A stretch of 64,000 bases of DNA from Gimesia sp. (GCA_002706765.1 PAJV01000016.1:232001-296000); one strand, 5' to 3'; shown: positions 26,322 to 37,406, numbered from the stretch's first letter. Made by a program: numbers and translations. The notes: generated from the letters alone by a model not told the origin.

Positions 26322-29300
26322 TCAATCCTGATCGCTGTCTTTGTCTTCATCGTCTGGTGTCCCCTGCAGAAGACTTAGCAGTCGATCCAGATTGAGCGGT
26401 TTGACCAGGTACTCGTTGAAACCTGCCTGACAGGCCTCCTCGATGTCGTCGGTCTGACCATAGCCGGTGAGCGCAATCAGAAATATTTCCTCACCCAGTT
26501 TGCTCCTCACCTGACGGGCAATATCGTAGCCATGCATGATTGGCAAGCCGAGATCAATCACCGCGGCATCAGGGGGAGACTGCAATATCGCCCGCAAACC
26601 TGCTTCACCATCTTCGGCTGTCCTCACATCGTAGCCTTCTACCTTCAACAGTGATTGTAACATCTCACGATTGTCCTGCTGATCTTCGATGACGACTACC
26701 TGCTCAATTTTTTTATACGGTTTCTGCTTGAGCGTTTTTGAACCGCCGGGAAGTTGGACCTCGGATTCGACTTCCTCATCCACCGTTTTTTTCGGACTAC
26801 CGGAAAGTAAAGGGAGCCAGATAGTAAACTCACTCCCCTTTCCGATCCCCTCGCTTTTCACCTGAATCCGACCATCGTGGCCATCAATGATAAATTTGAC
26901 CAGCGACAGCCCCACGCCCATGCCGCCATCATGATGGACCCGCGTTTGATGCGACTGTTTGAAGGGTTCGAAAATGGTTTTCATCATCTCCTCGGAAATC
27001 CCTTCCCCTTCATCAGATAACTGCAACAAGGCGGAATCACCTTCGGACGAGACTTTCAACCTGATTTCTCCATTCGGATTCGAATACTTGATCGCATTGT
27101 CCAGCAGATTAATGATGACCTGTCGCAGGCGATCAGGATCTCCATAAACGGGAAACGGCCCCTGATCCAGTTCCACGACCAGGTTCTGTCCCTGACGATC
27201 AATCAGAGGCTGCATGGATTCAATTGCTTCCTGTATGGAATTGCGCAGGTTCATTCTCTGTCGGCGCAGCTCCAGTTTGTCCTGCGTCATCCGTGAAACA
27301 TCCAGCAAATCATCCAGCAGATGAGCCATGTGGGCAGCCTGCCTTAAGATCACCGAGATTGTCTTCTTGACGACCTCCGGATCATTCTGCTTTGTGCTCA
27401 GTAAATGCGATGCACTATAGACCGCGCTGATCGGGTTGCGCAATTCGTGCGACAACATGGCCAGGAACTGCTCTCGATTTTTCACCGCCTTTGAAAGGGA
27501 ATGCTGGGCCTGCTTAATGACGTTGATGTCAATTAATGTCAGCACCACCCCTTTCATTTCCCGCTTTGAGCGGTAGGGCAGGACACGCATATACATCCAG
27601 CGACCTGTATGATCCTGAACCTCTTCCTCCAGGACTTCTCCGGTCTTCAGCACACCACGGATGTCACGAATCAGCCCTGGCCGATCAATATGATGCGCAA
27701 AACTGTCAATACATCGCCCTGTATCCTGGGACATCAGTTTAAACACCTGACCGATTTGCGGCGTAAATTTACGAATACACAGCTCCTGGTCCAGAAAGAT
27801 GGTCGCCACGTCGGTGCTCTCCATCAGGCTGTCCATATCCGAAGTCATATCCGTCAGATCATTGATCTTATTCTGGTATTCTGCATTGACCGTGTATAAC
27901 TCTTCATTGACGGAATGCAATTCCTCATTGGTACTTTGAAGTTCCTCGTTGGAGGCAATCAGCTCTTCATTAGCCGCCTGCAGTTCTTCATTGGACGTCT
28001 CCAGCTCTTCCACCGTGGCCTGAAGATTCTCCTTGCTGTGTTGCAGTTCGATTTCAAGAGTATTGATTCGATCCTGTGAAAGACGCTGCGAACCAATCTC
28101 TTCCGCCGAGACTTCCTGGACGGGCTGTTGTGTACTACTCGTAACACCCATGCGTTGAAATGTCACCAGTAACTGCTGACTACTGGCATGTTTGTTTTCC
28201 ACGGGCTCGACCGTGACGTTATAAATCCCCTCTGCACTTCCTGAATTGACTCGCAGACCTCGATAACGCACCGGGACCAGTTCATTTTTAGTGCTCTGAA
28301 TGGCTCCCAGCAGGGCCGTCCGTAAATCATCTTCAAACAGATCCAGCACATCATGGCTCGGGCGACCTTTGCGGATCTTCATGAACTGCTCGGCCTCACC
28401 AAAGACATGCAGTAATTCGTGTCGATCATTAAACAGGATCGCCGCCGGCATATGATTCGCCAGAACCCAGTCATAAGCCCCCATCAGACTGGCATCCGGC
28501 AGGTCTCGTGACTTCAGTGGATTGCCGTTTCCCTGCATGCCATCAATTTTGGTGGAGGTCAGATGGGTGTGCGTCAAAGGACCTCGAATGTCCGCCGGCA
28601 AACGGATATCCCGCCGCTTATGATACAGCTTCCAGTGACCATCAATCACATCGAATTCATCGATCAGTTCTCCCGGGGATTCACTGGGCCCCAGCAGCAG
28701 AATCCCCCCGGTTTTCAATCCAAAATGAAACAGCGACAATGCCCGTTTCTGTGCGCGGGGCTGAAAGTAGATCAGCAGGTTTCGGCAGGAAATCAGATCC
28801 AGTTTTGTAAAGGGGGCATCCCGCAACACGTTATGCGGGGCAAAGACGATCATTTTACGCAGATCCGGATCCACGGCAAAACCGTTCCGGGTCCGCATGA
28901 AATAACGATTGAGACGCGACTCGGACACCTCTTTAAAAGACTCTTCCTTGTACTTCCCCGCTCCTGCCAGTTCTAATGATGCCTTATGCACATCCGTTGC
29001 AAAAATCTTGACATTCACCGGGCGATTCAACGCTTCCAGTTGCTCATGAAACAGGATCGCCAGTGAATAAGCTTCTTCCCCGGTTGCACAGCCGGCGACC
29101 CAGATGCGAATTTCTTCATCCCGCCCCCGCTTGCTGATGATATCCGGGATGATTGTTTTCTCCAGCTTTTCGTAGGCTTCCGGGTCCCGAAAAAACCGTG
29201 TGACTCCGATCAGCAGATCCAGGTACAGCGAATTCAATTCCTGCGGATCGCTGCGAAGATGTTCTGCGTATTCATTAATGGAATCGAACTGCTGCATCAG

Positions 29301-30077
29301 CAGTCGACGCTGAATCCGCCGGCCCACGGTACTCGCTTTATAGTGGGAAAAATCGATACCATATTCACTGTGCAACAAACCGAAGATCAGCTCCACGCCT
29401 TCATCAATCGGCTTCATCTTCGTGGAGTCTGAATTGCCACTTCCATCTTTAAACGTCACATGCTGCAGGATCGCATCGGAAATTTCACCGGGTTTCAGAA
29501 TCAGATCCACCACTCCCGTTTCTCGCGCGGAAAGGGGCATTCCATCGAACTTCGCTGTTTCGGCACTTTCACAGATCACCAGGCCACCGGCTTCATGCAC
29601 ATTGCGAATTCCCCGCGATCCGTCGCTGCCACTGCCGGAGAGAACCACCGCGATTGCCTGTGCTCCCGCTTCCTGTGCCAGGGAACGAAAAAAATGATCG
29701 ATGGGTAACGTCAGCGTTTCTTTTGGCTCTTTATCACGCAAGCGGAAACGACCATCGGCGAGAATCGCTTCTTTCTTCGGGGGGATCAGGTAAATCCGAT
29801 CCGGCGAAATTGCCAGGCCATCTTCCGCCTGCTGAATGGGGATCTGCGTGCGGCGGGCCAGCAGTTCATCCATTACACTCTTGAAATCGGGAGACAGATG
29901 CTGCACTACCACAAAAGCCATCCCGCTGTCGACCGGGACTTTTGCAAATAATTCTTCGAGCGACTCCAGACCGCCTGCCGAAGCGCCTACACCGACAATG
30001 GGAAATCCGAGAGTTTCATTGATTGGTTTCGCATCCCTGACACCCTCTTCCAGCCTGGAACTGTCTTCGATATCCAT
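26322..30077 (-). CDS. CheB-CheR-PAS hybrid histidine kinase with receiver
   Basis: 1251 residues. CheB methylesterase, residues 25-205: GASAGG (Ser33), VVQH (His60) and GSGSDG (Asp152) give the catalytic triad. A CheR methyltransferase domain follows, about 225-480. A coiled coil of repeated NEEL units lies at about 666-736, then a PAS domain, HisKA ([12 protein letters not shown], near 876), HATPase ([11 protein letters not shown]) and a receiver domain at 1119-1242 ([22 protein letters not shown]). Such proteins combine chemotaxis-type enzymes with a two-component kinase. No receptors, CheA or CheW lie nearby, so a chemotaxis role is not shown. Confidence 0.93.
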   Translation of the reverse strand: MDIEDSSRLEEGVRDAKPINETLGFPIVGVGASAGGLESLEELFAKVPVDSGMAFVVVQHLSPDFKSVMDELLARRTQIPIQQAEDGLAISPDRIYLIPPKKEAILADGRFRLRDKEPKETLTLPIDHFFRSLAQEAGAQAIAVVLSGSGSDGSRGIRNVHEAGGLVICESAETAKFDGMPLSARETGVVDLILKPGEISDAILQHVTFKDGSGNSDSTKMKPIDEGVELIFGLLHSEYGIDFSHYKASTVGRRIQRRLLMQQFDSINEYAEHLRSDPQELNSLYLDLLIGVTRFFRDPEAYEKLEKTIIPDIISKRGRDEEIRIWVAGCATGEEAYSLAILFHEQLEALNRPVNVKIFATDVHKASLELAGAGKYKEESFKEVSESRLNRYFMRTRNGFAVDPDLRKMIVFAPHNVLRDAPFTKLDLISCRNLLIYFQPRAQKRALSLFHFGLKTGGILLLGPSESPGELIDEFDVIDGHWKLYHKRRDIRLPADIRGPLTHTHLTSTKIDGMQGNGNPLKSRDLPDASLMGAYDWVLANHMPAAILFNDRHELLHVFGEAEQFMKIRKGRPSHDVLDLFEDDLRTALLGAIQSTKNELVPVRYRGLRVNSGSAEGIYNVTVEPVENKHASSQQLLVTFQRMGVTSSTQQPVQEVSAEEIGSQRLSQDRINTLEIELQHSKENLQATVEELETSNEELQAANEELIASNEELQSTNEELHSVNEELYTVNAEYQNKINDLTDMTSDMDSLMESTDVATIFLDQELCIRKFTPQIGQVFKLMSQDTGRCIDSFAHHIDRPGLIRDIRGVLKTGEVLEEEVQDHTGRWMYMRVLPYRSKREMKGVVLTLIDINVIKQAQHSLSKAVKNREQFLAMLSHELRNPISAVYSASHLLSTKQNDPEVVKKTISVILRQAAHMAHLLDDLLDVSRMTQDKLELRRQRMNLRNSIQEAIESMQPLIDRQGQNLVVELDQGPFPVYGDPDRLRQVIINLLDNAIKYSNPNGEIRLKVSSEGDSALLQLSDEGEGISEEMMKTIFEPFKQSHQTRVHHDGGMGVGLSLVKFIIDGHDGRIQVKSEGIGKGSEFTIWLPLLSGSPKKTVDEEVESEVQLPGGSKTLKQKPYKKIEQVVVIEDQQDNREMLQSLLKVEGYDVRTAEDGEAGLRAILQSPPDAAVIDLGLPIMHGYDIARQVRSKLGEEIFLIALTGYGQTDDIEEACQAGFNEYLVKPLNLDRLLSLLQGTPDDEDKDSDQD

Positions 30078-30780
30078 AACCTCTGTCCCATCTCTCTGAG
30101 TCGATGATATAAACCCGCTCTGTTATGATTGTTACACTGACTCCCCAAGCGTCAAGCCGACCATTTGTCATGTAAATATTCTGATTCATTCAGCAAATCA
30201 GATCATTTCCACATATAGCAGGCCAATCTGTCGGATCGTTATGCAGTTTTGTCGCACCCGTAGAGAGAAAGCCCCTTCGATTCAGTTTAGTCCCTGTATT
30301 CAGCACTGCACCGTATCCTGATTTTGCGAACAACCAGAGTCTGATCACGACAATGAGACTGGCCGTTTTACGGGAATATGTCCAAAGCCATTTGGACCGA
30401 ATACATTCGTTCGAGAAACACGAAGGTCAAATGCGATGCGTTCTAAGATGTCACCGCGGAACTGATTTCTCTCTGTTCTCATACCTCACAGGTGCAACAA
30501 CGCACTGAGATTTCATGCAAGTGCAACATTCCGCTGATCATGAAACAACCGAACAGGAACTGGAATGCAACCGTTGACTTAACACGATTCTGTAACAGAA
30601 TCCCGTTCCGCAGGATTTGTCGCTTCTACTTAAATAGTGTAGACTGCGTGCAGAATCCCGGGAGAGTGCCTCGTTTTTCACTCCGGGATGACAGCGAACA
30701 CCAGACGAAATTAACTGTTTATCAGCCGGAAACAGATCCCCGCGCATCTGAATTCCGTTGAATGGAATGGATACAATCAG
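30078..30780. other. 700-bp intergenic region with repeat copy D
   Basis: It holds the promoters of the divergent hybrid kinase and mgtE genes and an inverted copy of the dispersed repeat. A 90-codon frame at 30492-30761 lacks any protein-like feature and was not accepted. Confidence 0.55.
30353..30445 (-). repeat. dispersed ~90-bp intergenic repeat, copy D (inverted)
   Basis: Read on the minus strand: TAGAACGCATCGCATTTGACC, then GTGTTTCTCGAAC, TATTCGGTCCAAATGGC and CCCGTAAAACGG. It matches the other copies from end to end, but the right dyad arm is degraded. Confidence 0.8.
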
Positions 30781-32172
30781 ATGAATCAGCCGGATGAACC
30801 AACAGAAAACCTGGCAGTCGAACAGCCTGATGCCTGGGAACAGCTGGAGCAGATCGTCGCCGCCGGAGACCCGGATGCCGCCCATACGTTTCTGAAGGAA
30901 CTCCCTCCCGGCGAAGATGCGCGAATCATGGCGCAGCTGTCGGAGACGGAGCAGCATGAGTTTATCGCTTTGCTGGATGATGAAAACGCCGCACGGCTGA
31001 TGGAGTCGCTGCCGGAGATGCAGGCCGGTCAACTGCTTTCCAGCTTGCCTCCCGAACAGGCCGCTCACATCTTTGACGAGATGAACAGTGACGAGCAGGT
31101 CGACCTGCTGGATCAGCTCACCGAAGCCCAGTCGGAAGCCATCCTGGAAGAGATGGATCCGGAAGAAGCCGAGAACGTTCGTTTTCTGTCCAAGTACAAT
31201 CGGCTTTGTGCCGGGGGCTTGATGATCACCGAACTGCTCTCCTTCCAGGAGACGGAAACGGTGGACGATGTCGTTTCCGATCTCCGTAAGAATGCCGAGA
31301 AGTACGCCGAGTACAACGTGCAATATATTTATGTCATCAACGCCGATCTGCAACTGGTGGGCGTACTGCGACTCCGCGATCTGCTGATGGCACCGCCGGG
31401 CCGCAAGCTTTCCAGAATGATGATCGCCAATCCACACAGTTTTCCCGATATGACCCCGCTTCAGGACCTGTTGCATTTTTTCGATGCCCACCCGCTGTTT
31501 GGTCTGCCTGTCGTCGATGAAAACAAGGTCCTGGTCGGCGTCGTCCGTCGCGAAGATGTCGAAGCCGCCAGCGAAGAACTGGCTGGAAAAACGTTCCTGC
31601 GATTCGCGGGGATTATGGGCGGGGAAGAACTCCGCAGTCTGCCTCTCAAAACGCGCAGCGCGCGGCGTCTGTCGTGGCTCAGTATTAATATCCTGTTGAA
31701 TATCGTCGCCGCGAGTATCATCGCCATGTACGAAGAGACGCTCTCCAGCGTGATCGCGCTGGCGGTGTTCCTGCCCATCGTATCCGACATGAGTGGCTGC
31801 AGCGGTAACCAGGCCATCGCGGTCAGCACGCGCGAACTCGTGCTCGGCGTCATTCGCCCCAGCGACTGGCTGCACGTCTTCCGCAAGGAATTCGGACTGG
31901 GAATTGTCAACGGCCTCGCACTCGGCATTTTACTGGGAGGGGTCGCTTATATCTGGAAAGGCAATGCCTACCTGGGCCTGGTCATCGGCGGCGCGCTGGC
32001 GTTAAACACGCTGATGGCGGTCTGCCTGGGTGCGTTGATTCCCCTGCTGCTGAAAGGCTTCAAAATGGATCCCGCCCTCGCCTCCGGCCCGATCCTGACC
32101 ACCCTCACCGACATGTGCGGCTTCTTCCTCGTCCTCTCCTTCGCCCAGGCCCTGCTCCCCTGGCTGATTTGA
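30781..32172 (+). CDS. mgtE: MgtE-family magnesium transporter
   Basis: 463 residues. The N-terminal MgtE superhelical domain (about 20-140) has repeated LP-containing helices (MESLPEMQAGQLLSSLPPEQ). Two CBS domains follow (about 150-275), including YIYVINADLQLVGVLRLRDL and LPVVDENKVLVGVVRREDV. The membrane domain has SDMSGCSGNQAIAVSTREL and DPALASGPILTTLTDMCGF, which form the Mg2+ channel in this family. It imports Mg2+ with gating by cytosolic Mg2+. The gene is noticeably GC-richer than its neighbours and stands alone. Confidence 0.95.
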   Translation: MNQPDEPTENLAVEQPDAWEQLEQIVAAGDPDAAHTFLKELPPGEDARIMAQLSETEQHEFIALLDDENAARLMESLPEMQAGQLLSSLPPEQAAHIFDEMNSDEQVDLLDQLTEAQSEAILEEMDPEEAENVRFLSKYNRLCAGGLMITELLSFQETETVDDVVSDLRKNAEKYAEYNVQYIYVINADLQLVGVLRLRDLLMAPPGRKLSRMMIANPHSFPDMTPLQDLLHFFDAHPLFGLPVVDENKVLVGVVRREDVEAASEELAGKTFLRFAGIMGGEELRSLPLKTRSARRLSWLSINILLNIVAASIIAMYEETLSSVIALAVFLPIVSDMSGCSGNQAIAVSTRELVLGVIRPSDWLHVFRKEFGLGIVNGLALGILLGGVAYIWKGNAYLGLVIGGALALNTLMAVCLGALIPLLLKGFKMDPALASGPILTTLTDMCGFFLVLSFAQALLPWLI

Positions 32173-32347
32173 GAAGCAGAAGAAAGGCTGAATACAAGCA
32201 AGTCGGAAGAAATCCCGATCACAATCTCAACATCCAGAAAGATTTGTTTTTCGTTCTGAGTCCAGATAAAATTTGTTCTGTTGTTCTGAATGTTCTCGAG
32301 AACATAACGAATCCAAAACATCGCGGTTTTAAATCTGGATCACCAGT

Positions 32348-32728
32348 GTGAACGAAGAAGTCCGGAAAGCCATTCAGGAATTGAACGATCGCAATCAGCG
32401 GATCACAGAAATCCTGGATCTGCTGGGAACCCGTTTCAGCAATTCCGAAGCTGAAGTTGATCACATCCGTAAGTTGACCAGGAGCCTGCTGATCGATCTG
32501 GAAATAGACGCCAAAGCAGGTAAAGCGGTTCGGCGTCCCAATGGCATTCCCAATCCATGCCGGGAAGATTTTGTTCCTCCCGCCTACCAGGCATATTGGG
32601 TCCTGTATTTTCAACTCGATCTGGAAAAGCACCCTATTGAAAACAACTGGCCCGAAGCCCTCTCCATGGCCCAAATTTTTCTTGAGAGCGAACTGATGTT
32701 CCTGGAGCACCGCAACCAGGGTTCATAA
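32348..32728 (+). CDS. hypothetical protein
   Basis: 126 residues from a GTG codon. The N-terminal 55 residues are strongly helical and charged (RKAIQELNDRNQRITEILDLL). A central RRPNGIPNPCREDFVPPAYQ loop and an aromatic segment (YWVLYFQLDL) follow. No family is recognised. It ends 9 bp before the left repeat of the tRNA-Thr island, so it lies just outside it. Confidence 0.6.
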   Translation: MNEEVRKAIQELNDRNQRITEILDLLGTRFSNSEAEVDHIRKLTRSLLIDLEIDAKAGKAVRRPNGIPNPCREDFVPPAYQAYWVLYFQLDLEKHPIENNWPEALSMAQIFLESELMFLEHRNQGS

Positions 32729-32736
32729 ACAGCAGA

Positions 32737-32787
32737 GAAAAAGAGCCGCCGAGGAGAGTCGAACTCCTGACCTGCGCATTACGAATG
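32737..32787 (-). pseudogene. tRNA-Thr 3'-half fragment (putative distal att site)
   Basis: Fifty-one bp that match 39709-39759 with a single mismatch and cover the 3' half of tRNA-Thr from the anticodon loop to the end plus a few bases. The 5' half is absent: after the anticodon loop the sequence diverges. No functional tRNA is encoded here. Confidence 0.85.
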
Positions 32788-32816
32788 GATGAAGACGCGC
32801 CAACTATAAACCAACC

Positions 32817-32862
32817 AGACACCAACCGCTAATTATACAGGCGTTTGGTGTCTTTTCTTTTT
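32817..32862 (+). terminator. hairpin with T-tract at island edge
   Basis: AGACACCAA and TTGGTGTCT form the stem, followed by TTTCTTTTTG. No gene precedes it directly on the plus strand except the hypothetical gene ending at 32728, so it may be the terminator of that gene or an inherited island part. Confidence 0.6.
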
Positions 32863-32956
32863 GTCCGGCTGACTGTTAATGAGTGGTTGATTGGCATTTG
32901 GATGCGGGTGCAGGTGACGTTTTTGGAGACACTCACTATTCACACAACTATTTTAA

Positions 32957-33301
32957 TTATTGAATGCCGATTTTCTTCAGACAGAATATCATTCCCAGGT
33001 AAAATCCGACCATCACCACAGTCGAAATCCCGAAGCTCGCACTAAAGCCGACGCCTTTTTTCAATAGGATCGGCAGTAAAACAAAGAAGGAGAGCGAAGG
33101 CAGGACCAGCCAGAAGATATTTCGGGACAGTTCAGAGACTTTGTCAGTATTCCCCGTATCGATGTAGAGCCAGATCATGCCCAGGAAGGAGACCAGCGGC
33201 AGAGAAGCGAGGGCACCGCCTACTAGAGAACTGCGTTTGGAGATTTCGGATACCGCGACCACCAGTAACGCTGTTAAAGCAATCTTAAAAAAATAATACA
33301 T
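32957..33301 (-). CDS. DUF3147 family membrane protein
   Basis: 114 residues, almost entirely hydrophobic with about four transmembrane helices: IALTALLVVAVSEI, LVGGALASLPLVSFLGMIWL, NIFWLVLPSLSFFVLLPILL and STVVMVGFYLGMIF. The SKRSSLVGGALASLPLVS segment and the YIDTGN loop match the DUF3147 family of small inner-membrane proteins of unknown function, which can occur near metal-efflux genes. It is the last gene of the minus-strand metal-efflux cluster. Confidence 0.75.
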   Translation of the reverse strand: MYYFFKIALTALLVVAVSEISKRSSLVGGALASLPLVSFLGMIWLYIDTGNTDKVSELSRNIFWLVLPSLSFFVLLPILLKKGVGFSASFGISTVVMVGFYLGMIFCLKKIGIQ

Positions 33302-33426
33302 GGCCTGCTATCCCCTTTCAGTTGTTGATGCGTGGCGCTCAAGTCCTTCTGTGCCCCCTCTGGCCACCGCTAGAGTGATTTACAAAAGCGATGACCAGCC
33401 AGGAGACCAGATACTTACGGGGCAAA

Positions 33427-33924
33427 TTATTCCTGGAACTCGCCCTGTGAGGGTTTACCATCAATTTCGCCCAGCACGGTTCCGGCAAAGTCAGCGACAT
33501 TGCCAATCCCGGGGTCAGTTCCGACAAATTTGGCAGCTTTCCCATCTGTCGGATCCTGAGGGACCATTTTCACGGTCATCGCAGGCACTACTTTTCCTTC
33601 TGCGGTCTTTGTTTCCTTGATCGACAGTGTCAGCTCTTTCGCGGCAACCGGTGCAGGAGATTTCTCATCTGCTCCCAGAAAGAGAATCGTACATTCATGC
33701 CTGGGGTGATCGACTGTGAATTCCGCATGGTACTTACCCAGATCAAAGACGACCCCGCCATTCGGGCCGGTCCCATGCGAATGAGCATCGGCATGGCTCT
33801 CTTCTGTCTGTGCTGCTGGCGGTGGAGTTGTCTCCTTCGAAGCAGAGTCTGTGCTGCCTTTATCTGCACAGCCTGTCACAAACAGAGCAGCAAACAGTAA
33901 GCCAGAGATTTTCAAGTTCTTCAT
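33427..33924 (-). CDS. His-rich periplasmic lipoprotein of the metal-efflux cluster
   Basis: About 165 residues from the ATG at 33924 (AAGGA 8 bp upstream). Lipobox FVTGC. After a Ser/Thr/Pro-rich linker comes ESHADAHSHGTGPNGGVVFD, a likely metal-binding site, followed by a mostly beta domain (YHAEFTVDHPRHECTILFLG). It starts 32 bp after the end of the RND pump gene, so it belongs to the same transcript. It may act as a periplasmic metal carrier or sensor for the pump; this is inferred from context. Confidence 0.7.
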   Translation of the reverse strand: MKNLKISGLLFAALFVTGCADKGSTDSASKETTPPPAAQTEESHADAHSHGTGPNGGVVFDLGKYHAEFTVDHPRHECTILFLGADEKSPAPVAAKELTLSIKETKTAEGKVVPAMTVKMVPQDPTDGKAAKFVGTDPGIGNVADFAGTVLGEIDGKPSQGEFQE

Positions 33925-33956
33925 TTTGTTTTCCTTTTCTTCTTCAGAGAAATCAA

Positions 33957-36900
33957 TCAAGAGTTTTGTTGTGAAGCAGCCAGCAGCAGTTCTTCGTCAG
34001 AACATTCACTGCGGACCAGTCGTTCGGCGTCCTTGCCCGAGAATTTCCAGAACAGTCCGGGGTGGATAAAAAATTCACAGAAAGTAGAGGTCACCAGTCC
34101 TCCCAGGATGACGGTCGCTACCGGGTAGAGTATTTCCAGTCCCGGTTTATTGCCACCAACCACCAGCGGGATGAGTGCGATCCCGGCTGTCAATGCAGTC
34201 ATCAGCACCGGAGCTAACCTCTCCAGGCTGCCCCGCAGTACCATTTCGGGTGAGAATGCTTCGCCTTCTGCTTCCATTAAATGGAAATAATGTGTTACCA
34301 GCAGAATACCGTTACGGACGGCAATGCCGCCCAGCGACACAAAGCCGACCATGCTGGCAACCGTGAGAGTCTGGTCTGTTATGACCAGCGCGAAGACCCC
34401 TCCAATGAAAGCCGTGGGTATGGCATTCAGGATCTGAAACGTGATCCGGGCAGAGGGATAGAGCATCATCAGTACAATAAAGATACCGGCAACAGAGACG
34501 GCAGCCAGAATCGTAATCAGGAGTGTGGCAGAACGCTGTGCTTCAAACTGCCCCCCGAACTCCACAAAATAGCCGGTGGGCAAGTTAACCTGTTCACGCA
34601 CCTGTTTTTCAATCTCAACCACGGTGCTGGCCAGATCGCGTCCTGATACATTACAGCGGATTGTTTGTCGCCTGCGGACATTTTCGCGGTTGATCAGATT
34701 GGGTCCACTGGCGGAAGCAGGGAAGTCTGCCAGTTCCCGCAAACGGATCTGTCCTCTGTTATCGGGAAGTTCGAGTCGCAACTCCCCCAGATTATACGGG
34801 TCAGATCGATACGGTTCGTCGAGTTTGATGACCAGGTCGAATCGCCGCTGTCCCTCCAGTACCTGCGAGACCGCTTCCCCCTTTAATGCGGTCTCCACAA
34901 AATCAGCAACATATTCGCGACTCAGCCCAAAGAAGGCCAGCTCGTCCGGCCTCAGAACGACATGCAGTTCATCGACCCGTTCCTGGGGATCGATAATGGG
35001 CGGTGTCACACCGGGAATGTCGGTGATCGCATCGCGGACGTCTCCTGCCAGATCGCGGAGTTTATCCAGATCGTCTCCATACAGCTTGATTCCGACCTGT
35101 GCTTTGACTCCGGACAGCATATGACTGATGAGGTGAGACAGCGGCTGTTCCGCTTCAATCCCCACTCCGGGGACATTCGTTTTCAGATCGGAGAGCAGCG
35201 TCTCCAGAAATTTGTCCCGCTGGTAATCTGCCTCCGGATTCATTGTCAGGATATATTCTCCGACGTTGACCGGTTGGGCATGCTCATCACGTTCAGCACG
35301 ACCGGTGCGGCGGAAAAAGTGTAAAATCGGACCGCTGGGATTGTTCTTTGACTTCTGCATTTTCACCAGTTGGGCATCGATCAGTGAAGACGCTTCATTT
35401 GAAGCTTTCAACGAAGATCCTCCCGGCAGGGTAACGTTGATCTGCACACTGCCTTCATCGAATTTCGGAAGAAAGTCTGCTCCCAGTTTGGAGAGTTCCC
35501 AGACACTGACGCCAACCAGGGCCCAGGTCAGAATCAGTAAGACTCCTGCCCGCCGCATACTGAACCGGATCAGAAAACCGGCGCCCCATTTCAGTATTCG
35601 CAACAGACGCCCATCCTGATGATCGTGGGTAGCTTTGGCCTGGGGCAGCAGGTAATAGGACAGCACGGGTGTCACACTCAGCGAGACCAGCAGAGATGCC
35701 AGGATGGAAACAATATAGGCCACTCCCAAAGGGACAAACAGACGCCCTTCCACTCCCGATAAGGCAAACAGGGGCATGAAAGCGAGCACTACTACTGCGG
35801 TTCCAAAGATAATCGCAGAACGGATTTCCCGGCTGGCGTCAAAAACGACAACAATGGCAGGTTTCGGATCAGGACTTAAGTTGTTTTCTCCCAGGCGGCG
35901 AAAAATATTTTCTACGTCTACAATCGCATCGTCGACGAGTTCACCAATGGCGACCGCAATTCCTCCCAGAGTCATCACATTGATCGAGAGTTCGACGCCC
36001 GTGATCAGACCGACGATCCGGAAAACGAGAGTTGTGATAACCAGCGATAAAGGGATGGCCGTCAGTGTGATGAACGTCGTACGCAGATTCAGCAGAAACA
36101 GGAACAGCACGATCACCACGAGCACAGCACCAATCACCAGGGCTTCTTCGACATAGTAAATGCCCCGGTCAATAAAGCTTTTGAGTTTGAACAGCTTCGT
36201 ATTGATGACGATGTCAGCGGGCAGTGACACCTCCGCATCCTGTAACGCAGCCATCACGTCGTCAGTCAGTTTTCTGGTGTCTGCGTGGGGCTGTTTGACA
36301 ATCGTAATGACGACTCCTGCCTGTCCATCAATACTCGCATCACCCCGTTTCGGAGCAGGTCCTTCTTCGATTCGCGCCACGTCATTCAGCAATACGGCAC
36401 GATCCCCGTTCATTTTGACGGGAGCCTTGCGCAATTCTTCCAGCACATCATTCGTCAGCGCCCCCAAGCGTCCAATGACCCTTACCGGACGTTCTGTCTG
36501 GCCGCTAAGGATAAATCCGCCACTGGTATTCAGATTGTTTGCCTGGACCGCAGCCTCTACCTGCTGCAGCGAAACGTTATATTCCTGCAGCTTGATGGGG
36601 TCTACCAGAACCTGATACTGTTTTTCATCGCCTCCCATGACTATGACTTCTGCAATGCCGCTCAATTTGAGTAATCGCGGTCTGATGAGCCAGTCTGCCG
36701 TGGTACGCAGGTCCATCCGTTCTTCCAGGGGAGTCGGGAACACGACGTCATAGGATCGTTTATTCCAGACAAATGAAACCTGCCTGCCGAGATCTGCCGG
36801 TTCCCAATCTGGATTCTGAACCTGCACTTTCTGCCACAAGTCGGGATCGTTGCGATTCACTGGATTCCAGACAGTCAGGACAGGCTTTCCCTCTTTACCG

Positions 36901-37397
36901 GTACGTTCCGCCAATAAGCCTGTCTGTCCAATCGGCGTCAGCGTTCCTCCTTGCGGTCCTTTGCGACGATGAACTCCTACATGTAGAATCTGCCCCATAA
37001 TGGAGGCCTGGGGAGTCATGATCGGGCGGATGCCCGGTGGCATGGGGACGTTTGCCAGGCGTTCCGAGACAATCTGCCGGGCATAGCGTGGTTCAGTCTG
37101 CCAGCTGAACTCAATATAAATGACGTTCATGCCCTGGCTGGACTGGCTGCGAACATCTTCGACTCCGTTTGCTCCCAGGATGGCTGTTTCGATGGGATAA
37201 GTGATCAGGGTTTCGACCTCTTCCGACGACATGCCGGGGCACTCTGTCAGAATAACGACGCGCGGGCGATCAAGATCGGGAAAAACGTCGATGGGCAATG
37301 TGGTGGTCAGGTAACCGCCGTATGCCAGGATGACAATACAGGCAGCCAGCACCAGGCTGCGATGGGTCAACGAAAGTCGGATAATGGAATTAAGCAC
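33957..37397 (-). CDS. CusA/CzcA family heavy-metal efflux RND pump
   Basis: 1146 residues, about 100 longer than the usual ~1040. The family layout is clear: an N-terminal helix, PIDVFPDLDRP, the periplasmic porter domain, and the transmembrane motif VAIGELVDDAIVDVENIF that carries the acidic proton-relay residues. A second half repeats the pattern. It uses the proton gradient to expel divalent or monovalent metal ions from the periplasm. Residues about 143-226 are an insertion between MGQILHVGV and MDLRTTADW. The start is 10 bp from the adaptor gene's stop. Confidence 0.93.
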   Translation of the reverse strand: MLNSIIRLSLTHRSLVLAACIVILAYGGYLTTTLPIDVFPDLDRPRVVILTECPGMSSEEVETLITYPIETAILGANGVEDVRSQSSQGMNVIYIEFSWQTEPRYARQIVSERLANVPMPPGIRPIMTPQASIMGQILHVGVHRRKGPQGGTLTPIGQTGLLAERTGKEGKPVLTVWNPVNRNDPDLWQKVQVQNPDWEPADLGRQVSFVWNKRSYDVVFPTPLEERMDLRTTADWLIRPRLLKLSGIAEVIVMGGDEKQYQVLVDPIKLQEYNVSLQQVEAAVQANNLNTSGGFILSGQTERPVRVIGRLGALTNDVLEELRKAPVKMNGDRAVLLNDVARIEEGPAPKRGDASIDGQAGVVITIVKQPHADTRKLTDDVMAALQDAEVSLPADIVINTKLFKLKSFIDRGIYYVEEALVIGAVLVVIVLFLFLLNLRTTFITLTAIPLSLVITTLVFRIVGLITGVELSINVMTLGGIAVAIGELVDDAIVDVENIFRRLGENNLSPDPKPAIVVVFDASREIRSAIIFGTAVVVLAFMPLFALSGVEGRLFVPLGVAYIVSILASLLVSLSVTPVLSYYLLPQAKATHDHQDGRLLRILKWGAGFLIRFSMRRAGVLLILTWALVGVSVWELSKLGADFLPKFDEGSVQINVTLPGGSSLKASNEASSLIDAQLVKMQKSKNNPSGPILHFFRRTGRAERDEHAQPVNVGEYILTMNPEADYQRDKFLETLLSDLKTNVPGVGIEAEQPLSHLISHMLSGVKAQVGIKLYGDDLDKLRDLAGDVRDAITDIPGVTPPIIDPQERVDELHVVLRPDELAFFGLSREYVADFVETALKGEAVSQVLEGQRRFDLVIKLDEPYRSDPYNLGELRLELPDNRGQIRLRELADFPASASGPNLINRENVRRRQTIRCNVSGRDLASTVVEIEKQVREQVNLPTGYFVEFGGQFEAQRSATLLITILAAVSVAGIFIVLMMLYPSARITFQILNAIPTAFIGGVFALVITDQTLTVASMVGFVSLGGIAVRNGILLVTHYFHLMEAEGEAFSPEMVLRGSLERLAPVLMTALTAGIALIPLVVGGNKPGLEILYPVATVILGGLVTSTFCEFFIHPGLFWKFSGKDAERLVRSECSDEELLLAASQQNS

Positions 37398-37406
37398 GGC
37401 GTTCCC

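Noticed and set aside
30492-30761. 90-codon frame before mgtE
   Set aside because: Basic, low-complexity translation without recognisable features; overlaps the probable mgtE promoter.
30538-31875. 445-codon open frame antisense to mgtE
   Set aside because: A GC-rich gene leaves its antisense frame open by codon bias; mgtE itself has all family motifs.
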